The notes: generated by a model not told the origin, from the sequence alone. A stretch of 64,000 nucleotides of DNA from Microvirga sp. TS319 (GCF_041276405.1 NZ_JBGGGT010000001.1:789501-853500), one strand, 5' to 3'; numbered from the stretch's first letter, positions 34,285 through 43,142 are shown. Numbers and translations are program-made.

Positions 34285-35166
34285 ATGGCATATGCAACGA
34301 TGGGCGATGGCGTGCGCCTCTTCTATGAAGTGGCCGGGACAGGTTCGCCCATCGTATTCGTACACGAATTCGGCGGGAACCACTGGAGCTGGGAGCCGCA
34401 GGTCGGCTATTTCTCCCGCCGGCATCGATGCGTCACCTATGCGGCGCGCGGCTATCCACCGTCGGATATTCCTGAGACGGTAGACCAGTACTCGCAGGAG
34501 CGCGCCGCGGCCGATGTCGTCGATGTGATGAGTGCGGCGGGGATCGAGAAGGCCCACATCGTAGGGCTTTCCATGGGAGCCTTCGCGTGCGTGCATGCTG
34601 CGCTGCGCTATCCGGATCGCGTGCTGTCCGCCGTTGTCGCCGGTGCCGGCTACGGCTCCGAGAGGGAACGCCAGGCGACCTTCCGCGAGAATTCGGAACA
34701 GGTGGCGAGAGGTTTCGAGGAGCGGGGCTCGGAAGGCTTCGCTCCCATTTACGCAGAGAGCGCATCCCGCGTTCAGTTCCAGGAGAAGGATCCGCGCGGC
34801 TGGCAGCTTTTCGCCGAGAGGCTCGCGAAGCATTCGGTGCGCGGGGCTGCGAACACGATGCGCGGCGTCCAGATGCGCCGGCCGTCCCTCTATGATCTCG
34901 AGACCGAACTCGCCACGATGCAGGTGCCGTTGCTGGTTGTCGTGGGCGACGAGGATGATCATTCCATCCAACCGGGCATTTTCCTGAAACGGACCGTGCC
35001 GCGCTCCGGCCTCGTGATGTTTCCCAAATCCGGCCACACCCTGAACCTGGAGGAGCCTGCGCTATTCAACCGAGTGGTAGCCGAGTTCGTCGCCCAGGTC
35101 GAAGCCGGGCGCTGGGGGCCACGCGATCCTCGGGCCGACCCCCGGCAGATCATGCGGGCGGATTGA
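34285..35166 (+). CDS. Alpha/beta hydrolase
   Basis: 293 residues. HEFGGNHWSWEPQ near residue 28 forms the oxyanion loop, VGLSMGAF the nucleophile elbow with Ser96, GDEDDHSI the acid residue and KSGHTLNLEEPALF the catalytic His. This is a complete triad of the esterase/C-C hydrolase/dehalogenase-type family without further subtype marks. GGAAGGGAACGGGG precedes the ATG. It may hydrolyse an ester, lactone or thioester in module B. It follows repeat copy 6 and precedes the DUF296 gene. Confidence 0.88.
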   Translation: MAYATMGDGVRLFYEVAGTGSPIVFVHEFGGNHWSWEPQVGYFSRRHRCVTYAARGYPPSDIPETVDQYSQERAAADVVDVMSAAGIEKAHIVGLSMGAFACVHAALRYPDRVLSAVVAGAGYGSERERQATFRENSEQVARGFEERGSEGFAPIYAESASRVQFQEKDPRGWQLFAERLAKHSVRGAANTMRGVQMRRPSLYDLETELATMQVPLLVVVGDEDDHSIQPGIFLKRTVPRSGLVMFPKSGHTLNLEEPALFNRVVAEFVAQVEAGRWGPRDPRADPRQIMRAD

Positions 35167-35247
35167 GAGATGCCGGTTCCGAGCCAAGAAACCCGAGAGG
35201 GCGCACATGACTCGAACCAGAGCCTGAACAGGACGTGGGACAGCACA

Positions 35248-36102
35248 ATGAGACACATTCTTCACCCGGGCCCGGCAGCCCTGGAGCGCACGACTGCCGT
35301 TGCCGGTACACCAGTTCCACTGCGCTTCGTGCTCGAGCCGGGCGATGCCGTGGATGCGGCCATCGCCAAAGGGTTCGCGACTTCCGGCTGCATCGGCGGC
35401 ATCGTGGCGTTCCGGGGCGGCCGCTTCGAGCCGTTCCAGTTCGTCATGCCGGCAGCGTCCCCGGACGCGTCTCACGCGGCTTGGTACAGCGACACCTTTG
35501 CGCCGGCGGGCCCGGTTGAAATCAGGCGTGGCTGCGCCATCGTCGGAGAGCGTGACGGAAAGCTCTTCATTCACTGCCATGGGATCTGGGCGAGCGCCGA
35601 GGGGGTCCAGATGGGCCATTTGCTGGCCCCGAACACGATCGTGGCGGAGCCGATCGAGGTGACAGGAATTGGCACGAGAACTGCGACCTTCAGGGCTGTG
35701 CCCGATTCCGAGACAAATTTTACCCTCTTCGAACCAGTTCCGGCAGGCGAATCTGGGCAGGAGGGGGCGGGTCCCCGGGTGATGCTGGCCAAGGTCCGTC
35801 CGAACGAGGACATCAGCCTTGCTATCGAGGAGATCTGTTCACGGCACGGAATCACGAAGGCCAGAGTCCATGGAATCGGCAGCCTGAATGGGGTACGCTT
35901 TACCGATGGAAGCCGCGTGGAATCCCATGCGACGGAGGTGTTGATCCGCGAGGGCAGGGTGGAACCATCCGGCAGCGATCCCAGAGCCTTTCTCCGAATC
36001 GACGTCGTGGATACGGACGGGCGCATCTTTTCCGGGGATCTCGTCCGTGCGGACAATCCCGTTTGTGTGACCTTCGAACTGATGATCGAGGGTATGGCGT
36101 GA
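35248..36102 (+). CDS. DUF296/PPC-domain protein, two PPC-like units
   Basis: 284 residues from the ATG at 35248; a frame 78 nt longer starts at 35170, directly after the hydrolase stop, and cannot be excluded. Two consecutive PPC-like units are visible: the first with GCIGGIVAFRGGRFEPF, LFIHCHGIWA and GVQMGHLLAPNTIVAEP, whose histidines recall the metal site of bacterial PPC proteins; the second with ISLAIEEICSRHGITKARVHGIGSLNGVRF. Plant PPC proteins bind DNA through AT-hooks, absent here, so a metabolic role is more likely. Its place at the end of module B suggests a pathway enzyme or accessory protein. Function unknown. Confidence 0.7.
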   Translation: MRHILHPGPAALERTTAVAGTPVPLRFVLEPGDAVDAAIAKGFATSGCIGGIVAFRGGRFEPFQFVMPAASPDASHAAWYSDTFAPAGPVEIRRGCAIVGERDGKLFIHCHGIWASAEGVQMGHLLAPNTIVAEPIEVTGIGTRTATFRAVPDSETNFTLFEPVPAGESGQEGAGPRVMLAKVRPNEDISLAIEEICSRHGITKARVHGIGSLNGVRFTDGSRVESHATEVLIREGRVEPSGSDPRAFLRIDVVDTDGRIFSGDLVRADNPVCVTFELMIEGMA

Positions 36103-36491
36103 GCAAGTCCTATCGCAGCCTGATCCTTGCTCGTACGGAAAGATCCGCCAAATATAATCGGCACCAAGGCATCGAGATGGATCATGCCAAGATTAGATCC
36201 CCGTTCCCGTCGAAAACGATGGGACGGCTGATGTGAACGCCTGAAGGCTGCGGAGCAGGCATTCACGGGATCTTGCCTGCTTTTCACGCAAGTTACGGCA
36301 CCGGTGTCGCGGCGAACTTTGCGATGTCGCCATCTCGGCTTCGCGCTGGACAGCGACGAAGGTCGCGCTGATATCGGGGCTGCCTTTTTCCACACTGACA
36401 TTCCGGCCCTATGTGCCGGAGTGTCGATTGGCAGGGGAAGCCGCTTAGAGCATCGGACCCGAAAGTGGATTCCGCTTTCGGGTCCGATACT
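36103..36491. other. Gap at the convergent end of modules B and C
   Basis: Between the DUF296 and CoA-transferase stops, which face each other. The right end holds palindrome copy 7; the remaining 340 nt show nothing recognisable. Confidence 0.5.
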
Positions 36492-36495
36492 CTAG
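36446..36495. repeat. Dispersed palindromic repeat, copy 7 (single, near-perfect)
   Basis: The 20-nt arms TAGAGCATCGGACCCGAAAG and CTTTCGGGTCCGATACTCTA pair with one mismatch around a 9-nt loop. The right-hand CTAG (36492-36495) contains the complement of the CoA-transferase stop codon, so the hairpin sits exactly at the 3' end of that gene and could also serve as its terminator stem. Confidence 0.8.
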
Positions 36496-37724
36496 CCCAC
36501 TTTCCGCGTTTTTGCCTGAGTTACGGGATCGGCGCAAACTATGGCACCCTCCTTCTGGAAGGCTTCGATCTCCTGGTCCGAGAACCCAGCTTCTGTAAGA
36601 ATCTCCCGCGTATCCTCGCCAAAGACGGGAGAGCCCTTGAGGACGTCACCTGGCGTGCTGGAGAACTTCACCGGAAGGCCCAATGTCTTGACGGGACCGA
36701 GTGTCGAATGTTCAACCTCAACCAACATCTTGCGAGCGGCCGTCTGAGGATCGTTGAGGGCCTGCAGCATGTCGTAGACGGGTCCGCAGGGCACGCCCTT
36801 CTCGTCGAGAATCCCGAGCCAGTACGCTGCTGGCTTGGTGCGGAAGCGCTCTGCGAGTTTCGCCTCGAGTTCGGGCAGATGCCCCATACGGTCAGCGCCG
36901 GTCCGGAACCGGGGATCATCGGCCAGCTCGGGCGCGTCGATAGCGTCGAGCGTACGCAGCCAGTTCTTTTGGTTCGCGCCACCGACAACGATCCAGCCAT
37001 CCGACGTCTGGAAGGCTTGGTACGGAGCGTTGAGTGGATGCGCCGAGCCCATGGCTTTGGGGACGGAACCGGTTGCAAGTGCAATCGCCGATTGCCAGTA
37101 GGTTTGAACGAGAGCCGCTTCGAAAAGGGAGGTCTCGACCCACTGACCCTCGCCAGTCTTGAGACGATGGGCGTAAGCGGCCAGGATGCCCATGGCAGCA
37201 AGAATGCCAGCCGTGATGTCCGAGAGTGGCGGACCGCATTTGGCGGGCGCTCCACGTGGCTCTCCTGTGAAACTCATGATGCCGCTCATGGCCTGAGCCA
37301 CAAGGTCGAAACCGCGTCGATCCTTGTAGGGACCGGTCCGGCCGAATCCCGAGAGCGAGCAATAGATGAGACCGGGATTCTCCTTCCTGAGATCCTCGTA
37401 TCCGAACCCAAGGCGTTCCATCACGCCCGGACCAAAGTTCTCGACGAGAACGTCGGCTGTCTGCACGAGCCGGCGCAGGACCTTCTTGCCGCCCCCGGTC
37501 TTGAGATCGAGCACGATGCCTCGCTTGTTGCGGTTCATCATCATATACGCGGCCGCCTCGTCTCCAATCTTGGGAGGCAGCATGCGCCGTGTGTCGTCAC
37601 CATCGGGAGATTTCTCGATCTTGATGACGTCTGCGCCCATATCGGCGAGCATGAGCGTGCAGGTCGGCCCCGCCATGACGTGCGTCAGATCGATGACCTT
37701 CATTCCATTGAGCGGACCCATCAT
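36492..37724 (-). CDS. CaiB/BaiF (family III) CoA-transferase
   Basis: 410 residues, normal for the family. GMKVIDLTHVMAGPTCTLMLADMGADVIKIE is the diagnostic N-terminus; VLVENFGPGVMERLGFGYEDL and GFGRTGPYKDRRGFDLVAQAMSG follow; the Asp in PLSDITAG is the expected catalytic residue that carries the acyl/CoA ester. PYQAFQTSDGWIVVGGANQKNW is typical. It transfers CoA between carboxylic acids. The second ATG (37721) is better spaced from GAGG than the first. It follows the malonyl-CoA synthetase and crotonase genes in one leftward operon. Its stop codon is part of palindrome copy 7. Confidence 0.92.
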   Translation of the reverse strand: MMGPLNGMKVIDLTHVMAGPTCTLMLADMGADVIKIEKSPDGDDTRRMLPPKIGDEAAAYMMMNRNKRGIVLDLKTGGGKKVLRRLVQTADVLVENFGPGVMERLGFGYEDLRKENPGLIYCSLSGFGRTGPYKDRRGFDLVAQAMSGIMSFTGEPRGAPAKCGPPLSDITAGILAAMGILAAYAHRLKTGEGQWVETSLFEAALVQTYWQSAIALATGSVPKAMGSAHPLNAPYQAFQTSDGWIVVGGANQKNWLRTLDAIDAPELADDPRFRTGADRMGHLPELEAKLAERFRTKPAAYWLGILDEKGVPCGPVYDMLQALNDPQTAARKMLVEVEHSTLGPVKTLGLPVKFSSTPGDVLKGSPVFGEDTREILTEAGFSDQEIEAFQKEGAIVCADPVTQAKTRKVG

Positions 37725-37774
37725 ATCCTCGTCTGTTGTCGCAACACAGGCTTCAGGACACGGATACGTCCCTG

Positions 37775-39301
37775 TCAGCCGGCCGGGCGGCGCTCGTAAA
37801 GGGTGCTGTACTGCTCGCGCAGCACGTTCTTCTGGACTTTGCCCATGGTGTTGCGCGGCAGCTCGTTGACGAAGAGCACGCGCTTGGGCTGCTTGAATTT
37901 GGCGAGCTTGTCACGCACGCTCGCCATGATCGTTTCCTCGGTTAGATCGGTATCCTTCACAGGGACCACGATGGCTGTCACGCCCTCGCCGAAATCCGGG
38001 TGTGGCACACCAATGACCGCCGATTCCTGCACGCCTTCGACGGCGTCGATGGCGAGCTCAATCTCCTTTGGGTAGACATTGAAGCCGCCCGTGATGATGA
38101 GATCCTTACCTCGCCCGACAATGTGGACGTAGCCGCGCTCGTCGATTTTCCCGATGTCGCCGGTGATGAAGAAGCCGTCCGGCCGGAATTCGGACGCTGT
38201 CTTCTCTGGCATGCGCCAGTAGCCCTTGAACACGTTCGGGCCCTTCACCTCGATCATGCCGATCTCGCTGGTGCCGAGCTGACGGCCCGTTTCGGGATCG
38301 GCAATGCGCAATTCGACACCGGGCAGGGGGAAGCCAACGGTTCCGGCGATTCTGTCACCATCGTAGGGATTGGAGGTGTTCATATTCGTTTCGGTCATAC
38401 CGTAGCGTTCAAGGATCGCATGGCCAGTGCGCTCCGAGAACTCGTCATGGGTCGATGCAAGAAGCGGCGCCGATCCCGAGATGAAAAGGCGCATGTGCGC
38501 GGTGCGTTCGCGCGTAAAATCCGGGTGCTCCAGCAACCGCGTATAGAAGGTGGGAACGCCCATCATGGCAGTGGCGCGTGGCAGAAGCCGGATTACCTCG
38601 TCGGCGTCGAACTTCGTCAGGAACAGCATGGAGGCATGAGCGGCGAGCACCACGTTGGTCGCCACGAACAATCCATGGGTGTGATAGATCGGCAGAGCGT
38701 GGAGAAGCACGTCGTCCGCCGTGAAGCGCCAGTAATTAACCAGCGTCAGAGCATTCGAAGCCAGATTGCAGTGGGTCAACATGGCACCCTTGGAGCGCCC
38801 TGTTGTACCGGAGGTGTAGAGGATCGCCGCAAGATCGTCCGGGCCGGCCGGGTAATCCTCGAAGGTCTCGGGCTGATTGGCCGCAAGCGCGATAAGGCTT
38901 CCGTCGCCAGCCGTGCCTAAGGTTTCGGCCCGGCCGCCGACCTTGGCGGCAATGGCGCCAATCTCCGTTTGGGCGGAAGGGCGGCAGACAACGAGGCGAG
39001 GTTCCGCGTCTCCAACAAAATAATCGACTTCGCTTGCGGTATAGGCGGTGTTCAGCGGCAGGTAGACGGCTCCGGCTCGTACGCAGGCGACATAAAGGGC
39101 GAGCGCTTCAGGAGACTTGTCGACCTGAACGGCGACCCGGTCGCCGGGCCTCACCCCGCAGCCTCTCAAGGCGTGGGCAAGGCGAGCCGTGATCGCAAAG
39201 AAGCGCCGATACGTGAGTGTGCCGCCGTCTGCCGTCTCCAGGAAAATCTTGTCCGCTATATCGGGTTGTACATGGAAAAGCGGAAGCAGCGTCGTTGTCA
39301 T
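37775..39301 (-). CDS. matB: Malonyl-CoA synthetase (MatB type)
   Basis: 508 residues from the ATG at 39301, chosen because the MatB N-terminus aligns there (LLPLFHVQPDIADKIFLETADGGTLTY); an ATG at 39358 with a better ribosome site (GGGGAC) would add 19 residues. MatB makes malonyl-CoA from malonate, ATP and CoA. Characteristic blocks: AAILYTSGTTGRSKGAML, LLHALPIYHTHGLFVATNV, RYGMTETNMNTSNPYDGDR, NVFKGYWRMPEKT, FFITGDIGKIDERGYVHI, DLIITGGFNVYPKEIE and the C-terminal Lys region NTMGKVQKNVLRE. The PIYHTHG and ETNMNTSNPYDGDR segments are close to Rhodopseudomonas MatB. It lies between the crotonase and CoA-transferase genes. A methylmalonyl or related dicarboxylate is also possible as substrate. 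Confidence 0.9.
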   Translation of the reverse strand: MTTTLLPLFHVQPDIADKIFLETADGGTLTYRRFFAITARLAHALRGCGVRPGDRVAVQVDKSPEALALYVACVRAGAVYLPLNTAYTASEVDYFVGDAEPRLVVCRPSAQTEIGAIAAKVGGRAETLGTAGDGSLIALAANQPETFEDYPAGPDDLAAILYTSGTTGRSKGAMLTHCNLASNALTLVNYWRFTADDVLLHALPIYHTHGLFVATNVVLAAHASMLFLTKFDADEVIRLLPRATAMMGVPTFYTRLLEHPDFTRERTAHMRLFISGSAPLLASTHDEFSERTGHAILERYGMTETNMNTSNPYDGDRIAGTVGFPLPGVELRIADPETGRQLGTSEIGMIEVKGPNVFKGYWRMPEKTASEFRPDGFFITGDIGKIDERGYVHIVGRGKDLIITGGFNVYPKEIELAIDAVEGVQESAVIGVPHPDFGEGVTAIVVPVKDTDLTEETIMASVRDKLAKFKQPKRVLFVNELPRNTMGKVQKNVLREQYSTLYERRPAG

Positions 39302-39386
39302 GTCAGGATCAATCTGTCGTTCGTTGGGTGGAATGAGAAAACGAAGAGCCGTTCCCATGCTTTTGAAGTCCCCTTGCTTTCGAAGT

Positions 39387-40217
39387 TCACTTGCCTTCGA
39401 AATTCGGAGGGCGCTTGTTGAGGAACGCGTCGATGCCCTCACGAAAATCCTGGCTCATGTAACACATGAGGATCAGGTCCTCGCCTTGGCCCGGAGGAAT
39501 CGTCGGGCGCAGCCGGCGCAACGCCTCCTTGCAGGCCTGGAGGGTGAGCGGAGCATGGCCAGCGACGGTGCGGGCGAGCTCCTCAGCACGTGACATCAGT
39601 GCGGCCGGATCGGCAACGACTTCGCTGACCAAGCCGATCTCGAGCGCTTCAGGAGCCTCCACCAAGCGGGCCGTGAAGATCATTTCCTTGAGGCGGGCAG
39701 GGCCGATCAGGGCAGCGAACCGGCTATAGTTCGACATGGACAGGCAGTTGCCGAGTGTCCGAGCAATCGGCAGGCCGAAGCGCGCGTTATCGGCGGCAAT
39801 CCGTAAGTCGCAGCAGCCTGCAATTCCAGCACCGCCGCCTGTGCAGGCGCCGGCGATGGCGGCAATCGTCGGAACGCGACAGGTCTCAAGGGCGTTCAAC
39901 ACGCGGTCGATGCGGCCCTCATAGCCGAGGGCGTCCTCTGGGCTGTCGAACGCGCGGAACTGGGAAATGTCCGTACCGGCCGCAAAGGCCTTGCCCCCCG
40001 CTCCGGTGAGCACCATGGCCCGGATCGAGCGATCCTCGTGGACCTCGGCGCAGATCTCCGCAAGGCGCTCGTACATGGCGAAGGTGAAGGCGTTGCGGGC
40101 CTGCGGCCTGTTGAAGGTGACGAACGCCACCCCATTGCGTCGCTCATAGAGAATTTCATCGCTCGGCGTGGTGATTGGCATCGTTGTCGTATCCATTGGC
40201 AGTTTCGATCCTGTCAT
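39387..40217 (-). CDS. Crotonase-fold protein (enoyl-CoA hydratase/isomerase family) lacking the hydratase glutamates
   Basis: 276 residues from the ATG at 40217; a GTG at 40223 is equally close. YERRNGVAFVTFNRPQARNAF and AFAAGTDISQF (CoA-binding, oxyanion hole) fix the crotonase fold. In normal hydratases two Glu residues act as acid and base, in GGGCEL and in the FGQPE region. Here these read GGGAGIAGCCD and FGLPIARTLG, so both appear absent. The protein may be a decarboxylase, hydrolase or other CoA-ester enzyme. First gene of a leftward operon with matB and a CoA-transferase, divergent from a GntR regulator, where malonate operons carry a malonyl-CoA decarboxylase. Fold is certain, reaction unknown. 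Confidence 0.88.
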   Translation of the reverse strand: MTGSKLPMDTTTMPITTPSDEILYERRNGVAFVTFNRPQARNAFTFAMYERLAEICAEVHEDRSIRAMVLTGAGGKAFAAGTDISQFRAFDSPEDALGYEGRIDRVLNALETCRVPTIAAIAGACTGGGAGIAGCCDLRIAADNARFGLPIARTLGNCLSMSNYSRFAALIGPARLKEMIFTARLVEAPEALEIGLVSEVVADPAALMSRAEELARTVAGHAPLTLQACKEALRRLRPTIPPGQGEDLILMCYMSQDFREGIDAFLNKRPPNFEGK

Positions 40218-40223
40218 CTCCAC

Positions 40224-40445
40224 TCTCTCAATCCCTGGATGCCAGCATCGTCAGAATGCAGGGCTTTCCGAGAACTCGATAGCGATCAGGTTCAGTTTGA
40301 ATTCACAACGTCCATAATGCAAGGTTACAATTGCGAAGTTCGAGATCTGCGCGGCATAATTGTATTCAAATTGAACGAACCTTGACGTTATCCAATACCG
40401 TCGGCAACACCGTGCGAGGCTGGTGACGCATAAGGATTAGGCGCG
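40224..40445. promoter_or_regulatory. Divergent control region with paired GntR-type sites
   Basis: GTTCAGTTTGAATTCA (40290-40305) and, on the other strand, GTTCAATTTGAATACA (40376-40361) match at 14 of 16 positions and face each other about 55 nt apart. This arrangement, centred between the crotonase operon and the GntR gene, is what a dimeric GntR/FCD regulator controlling both promoters would use. AT-richness is locally raised. Confidence 0.6.
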
Positions 40446-41132
40446 ATGTTGCATGATGAGGTGGTGTCCCGGGTTAGGCACATGCTGATGGAGGGTGAGA
40501 TTCCTCCCGGCGCGCGCGTCCCCGAGCGGGACCTATGCCTGACGCTGGGAATTTCCCGGACGCCTCTGCGCGAGGCGTTGAAGGTCCTCGCTGCCGAAGG
40601 TTATGTGGTCCTGTTGCCCAATCGGGGCGCACGAGCGGCCAAGCTGACACAGAAGGACGTGCAGGATCTCTTCGAGGTCTGCGAAAGCCTGGAGGCTGCA
40701 GCCGGGGAACTCGCCTGTCAGCGCATCACCGACGACCAGGTCCGGCGAATTGCGTGTCTGCACGACGAAATGGTCTCGCACTACCGCAACGGGGACCTGT
40801 TGCAATATTACCGCTGCAATCGATCGATCCATGAAGCGATCGTGGATGCGGCCGACAACGCGGCGCTGGCCTCGCTCTACGAGTCGGTGACAGCGCGCAT
40901 TCGGCGCGCGCGGTTCGTGGTCCCCATGCCTCCCAGCCACTGGGAGTTGGCGGTGCAGGAGCACGAGGCAATCCTGAACGCCCTGCAGCGGCGGGATGGT
41001 TGCGGTCTCTCCCACATTCTTCGCCGGCATCTGCGGCACAAACGTCAAGAGGTGGAGCGCGCCGGCTTCGCAGAGAGTGCAGAAGGTGCACAGCTGCAGA
41101 CCAGGAGGATGCCACGGACCGCTTCGGCCTAG
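40446..41132 (+). CDS. GntR family transcriptional regulator (FCD/FadR subgroup)
   Basis: 228 residues. N-terminal winged helix about 1-65 with GEIPPGARVPERDLCLTLGISRTPLREALKVLAAEGYV, the GntR signature. The FCD effector domain (about 75-215) is all-helical with RNGDLLQYYRCNRSIHEAIVDAADN and HEAILNALQRRD, which contain the Asp/His metal-site pattern. MatR, the regulator of malonate operons, belongs to the same subgroup, which fits the neighbouring matB. Likely represses the divergent operon until a dicarboxylate or CoA ester appears. Confidence 0.9.
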   Translation: MLHDEVVSRVRHMLMEGEIPPGARVPERDLCLTLGISRTPLREALKVLAAEGYVVLLPNRGARAAKLTQKDVQDLFEVCESLEAAAGELACQRITDDQVRRIACLHDEMVSHYRNGDLLQYYRCNRSIHEAIVDAADNAALASLYESVTARIRRARFVVPMPPSHWELAVQEHEAILNALQRRDGCGLSHILRRHLRHKRQEVERAGFAESAEGAQLQTRRMPRTASA

Positions 41133-41195
41133 GGACGCGGATTGTTCAAGATCAGCAGGCTGGCCTAGTCAACGAGAGGAACGAGGAGAATTGAG

Positions 41196-41726
41196 ATGCC
41201 GATCTACGAGTTGAATGGCGAGAGGCCCACATTACCACCAGTCGGCCAGCATTGGATTGCACCTGACGCCCATGTCATTGGGCGCGTTCGTCTGGGACAT
41301 GAGGTCGGAGTCTGGTTCGGCGCCGTCATCCGGGCGGACAATGACACGATCATCATCGGCGATCGAACCAACATTCAGGAAGGAGCGATGCTGCATGTCG
41401 ACGAGGGATTTCCTCTGACCATCGGCGAGGGCGTCACAATCGGGCATCATGCCATCGTGCATGGCTGTACGATCGGTGACAATTCCCTGATCGGTATGGG
41501 GGCAACCGTTTTGAACGGCGCGCGCATCGGCAGGAATTGCCTTGTGGGAGCCAATGCGCTTGTGACCGAGGGCAAGGAGTTCCCTGACAACTCCCTCATT
41601 GTCGGCGCGCCTGCGAAAGCCGTGCGGACACTGGATCTGGAGACCGCCGAGAGGCTGCGTGCATCCGCGATGGGTTATGTCGCGAACTGGCAGCGGTTCG
41701 CTAAGGGTTTGAAGGTGATCGGATAG
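41196..41726 (+). CDS. Gamma-carbonic anhydrase family protein
   Basis: 176 residues with the left-handed beta-helix hexapeptide repeats of the gamma class. Metal histidines are expected in MLHVDEG and GHHAIVHG. VGVWFGAVIRADNDTIIIGDRTNIQEG (start of the helix) and LIVGAPAKAVRTL (end) are typical of the YrdA/PaaY-like branch. PaaY-like relatives act as carbonic anhydrase or thioesterase. It follows the GntR gene by 63 nt on the same strand and may supply bicarbonate or remove a stalled CoA ester for module C. GAGGAGAATTGAG precedes the ATG. Confidence 0.88.
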   Translation: MPIYELNGERPTLPPVGQHWIAPDAHVIGRVRLGHEVGVWFGAVIRADNDTIIIGDRTNIQEGAMLHVDEGFPLTIGEGVTIGHHAIVHGCTIGDNSLIGMGATVLNGARIGRNCLVGANALVTEGKEFPDNSLIVGAPAKAVRTLDLETAERLRASAMGYVANWQRFAKGLKVIG

Positions 41727-41756
41727 CGACCTTCGATCCACATTGGCTCGATCTGT

Positions 41757-41801
41757 TGAGAGAGCATCGGACGCGGCTTGCTCGATCCGCAGGATGCGCT
41801 A
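41757..41801. repeat. Dispersed palindromic repeat, copy 9 (degenerate)
   Basis: GAGAGCATCGGACGCGG to CAGGATGCGCTAAG, a shortened unit. It ends 5 nt before the amidase stop. Here the edge is CTAA rather than CTAG and the stop codon lies outside the repeat. Confidence 0.5.
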
Positions 41802-41805
41802 AGCC

Positions 41806-43080
41806 CTATTGGACAGACAGAACCCGTGCGATTGCGGCCGCCGCCGCCAACGTGCGCTGATCATCGCCGATGCGACCGACAATTTGGACGCCGATCGGCA
41901 TTCCAGATGGCCCGGTCAGGCCCGGCACATTGACGCAGGGCCCTCCCAGCAACGTCCAGACGCGGTTGAAGACCGGATCGCCGGTTGCCTCCAGTCCCCG
42001 GGGAGCTTCACCTGGCGCACTGGGGGTCAACAATACGTCCAGGCCATCCAGCGCGTCTGCCATGCCGGCCCGTGCCTCTGCCGCAAGAGATTGAGCGCTG
42101 TCGTAATCTTCGGGCGCGATGGCTGCCCCAATCTGAAGGATCTCACGCAGCTTGGCGCTGAGACGATCCGGGTGAGTCAGCATCTCGGACGCACAGGCTC
42201 GAGCCCCCTCATACGCCATAATGGTCTTCTGCACCTCGCACAGACCTCGCCAGGATTCCGGGAGCACCACCTCGCGTATATCCAGTCCAGAAGCTTGCAG
42301 GCGCTTGACCGCTTCTTCCAAAACTGCCGCCGTCGCAGGTTCAGCTGCATCCCACTCATGGGTTCGAGACAGGCCGATACGTGGGCGGACAGACCGGTTC
42401 TCGATACGCAGTCCTGGCCGCCCTGCGAGGACGGAGGCAAAAAGGGCCGCATCCTCAACTGTCCTGGCAAAGACGCCGACCGTATCGAGGCTATCGGCAA
42501 ACGGCCGCACACCCGTACGGTCGATCAGGCCTTGTGTCGGCTTATAGCCGACGCAGCCGCAATAGCTCGCGGGCCTGATGACAGAGCCGGCCGTCTGGGT
42601 GCCGAGAGCCAGCAACACCATGCCATCGGCGACGGCGGCGGCCGAACCAGATGATGAGCCGCCAGGGGTCCGGCCGTAGTCATGCGGATTGTGCGTCTTG
42701 CCGGGTTGGAAATAGGCAAATTCAGTCGTTACGGTCTTGCCGAGGATCAATGCACCAGCGTGTCGTGCCAGTGCCACACAGGCGGCATCCCGCGCGGGCT
42801 GGTGTTCCTCGTAAATGGGCGAGCCGAAACGCGTCGGCATGTCCGCCGTATCGATGATGTCTTTGACGCCGATCGGCAGTCCCTTCAGCGGCCCCGTGCC
42901 GGCGCGGTCGATGCGGCGCGCTGCGTCGAGCACCGCATCCGGCTCCAGGTGCTGCCATGCTTGCACTGCCGGTTCCCGCTCGACGATCCGCTCCAGACAG
43001 GCGCGGGCCAGGGCTTCGCAGGTCAAGCTGCCATCGGCGATACGCCGCAGGGCCTCGAGAGCGGTAGGAATCCTGGTCAT
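41806..43080 (-). CDS. Amidase (amidase signature family)
   Basis: 424 residues. The Ser-cisSer-Lys catalytic triad is visible: Lys in IGVKDIIDT (about 73), Ser in TPGGSSSGSAAAVADG (about 148) and GTQTAGSVIRPA with the nucleophilic Ser (about 172). The glycine-rich signature, GCVGYKPT, and the late block PGLTGPSGMPIGVQIVGRIGDD confirm the family. It hydrolyses an amide to acid and ammonia in the cytoplasm. Last gene of module D, behind the peptidase gene but separated from it by a terminator at 43143-43165, so it may have its own promoter. Confidence 0.9.
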   Translation of the reverse strand: MTRIPTALEALRRIADGSLTCEALARACLERIVEREPAVQAWQHLEPDAVLDAARRIDRAGTGPLKGLPIGVKDIIDTADMPTRFGSPIYEEHQPARDAACVALARHAGALILGKTVTTEFAYFQPGKTHNPHDYGRTPGGSSSGSAAAVADGMVLLALGTQTAGSVIRPASYCGCVGYKPTQGLIDRTGVRPFADSLDTVGVFARTVEDAALFASVLAGRPGLRIENRSVRPRIGLSRTHEWDAAEPATAAVLEEAVKRLQASGLDIREVVLPESWRGLCEVQKTIMAYEGARACASEMLTHPDRLSAKLREILQIGAAIAPEDYDSAQSLAAEARAGMADALDGLDVLLTPSAPGEAPRGLEATGDPVFNRVWTLLGGPCVNVPGLTGPSGMPIGVQIVGRIGDDQRTLAAAAAIARVLSVQ

Positions 43081-43142
43081 TCGAACCCATCCTCAACGAT
43101 ATCCATGTATCTCTACCGCTGGATTGCGCCGCAAGGCAAAAG

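Noticed and set aside
36411..37799. Long plus-strand open frame opposite the CoA-transferase gene
   Set aside because: It mirrors a clear CaiB/BaiF gene in a GC-rich region and has no family resemblance; such shadow frames are common in this composition.
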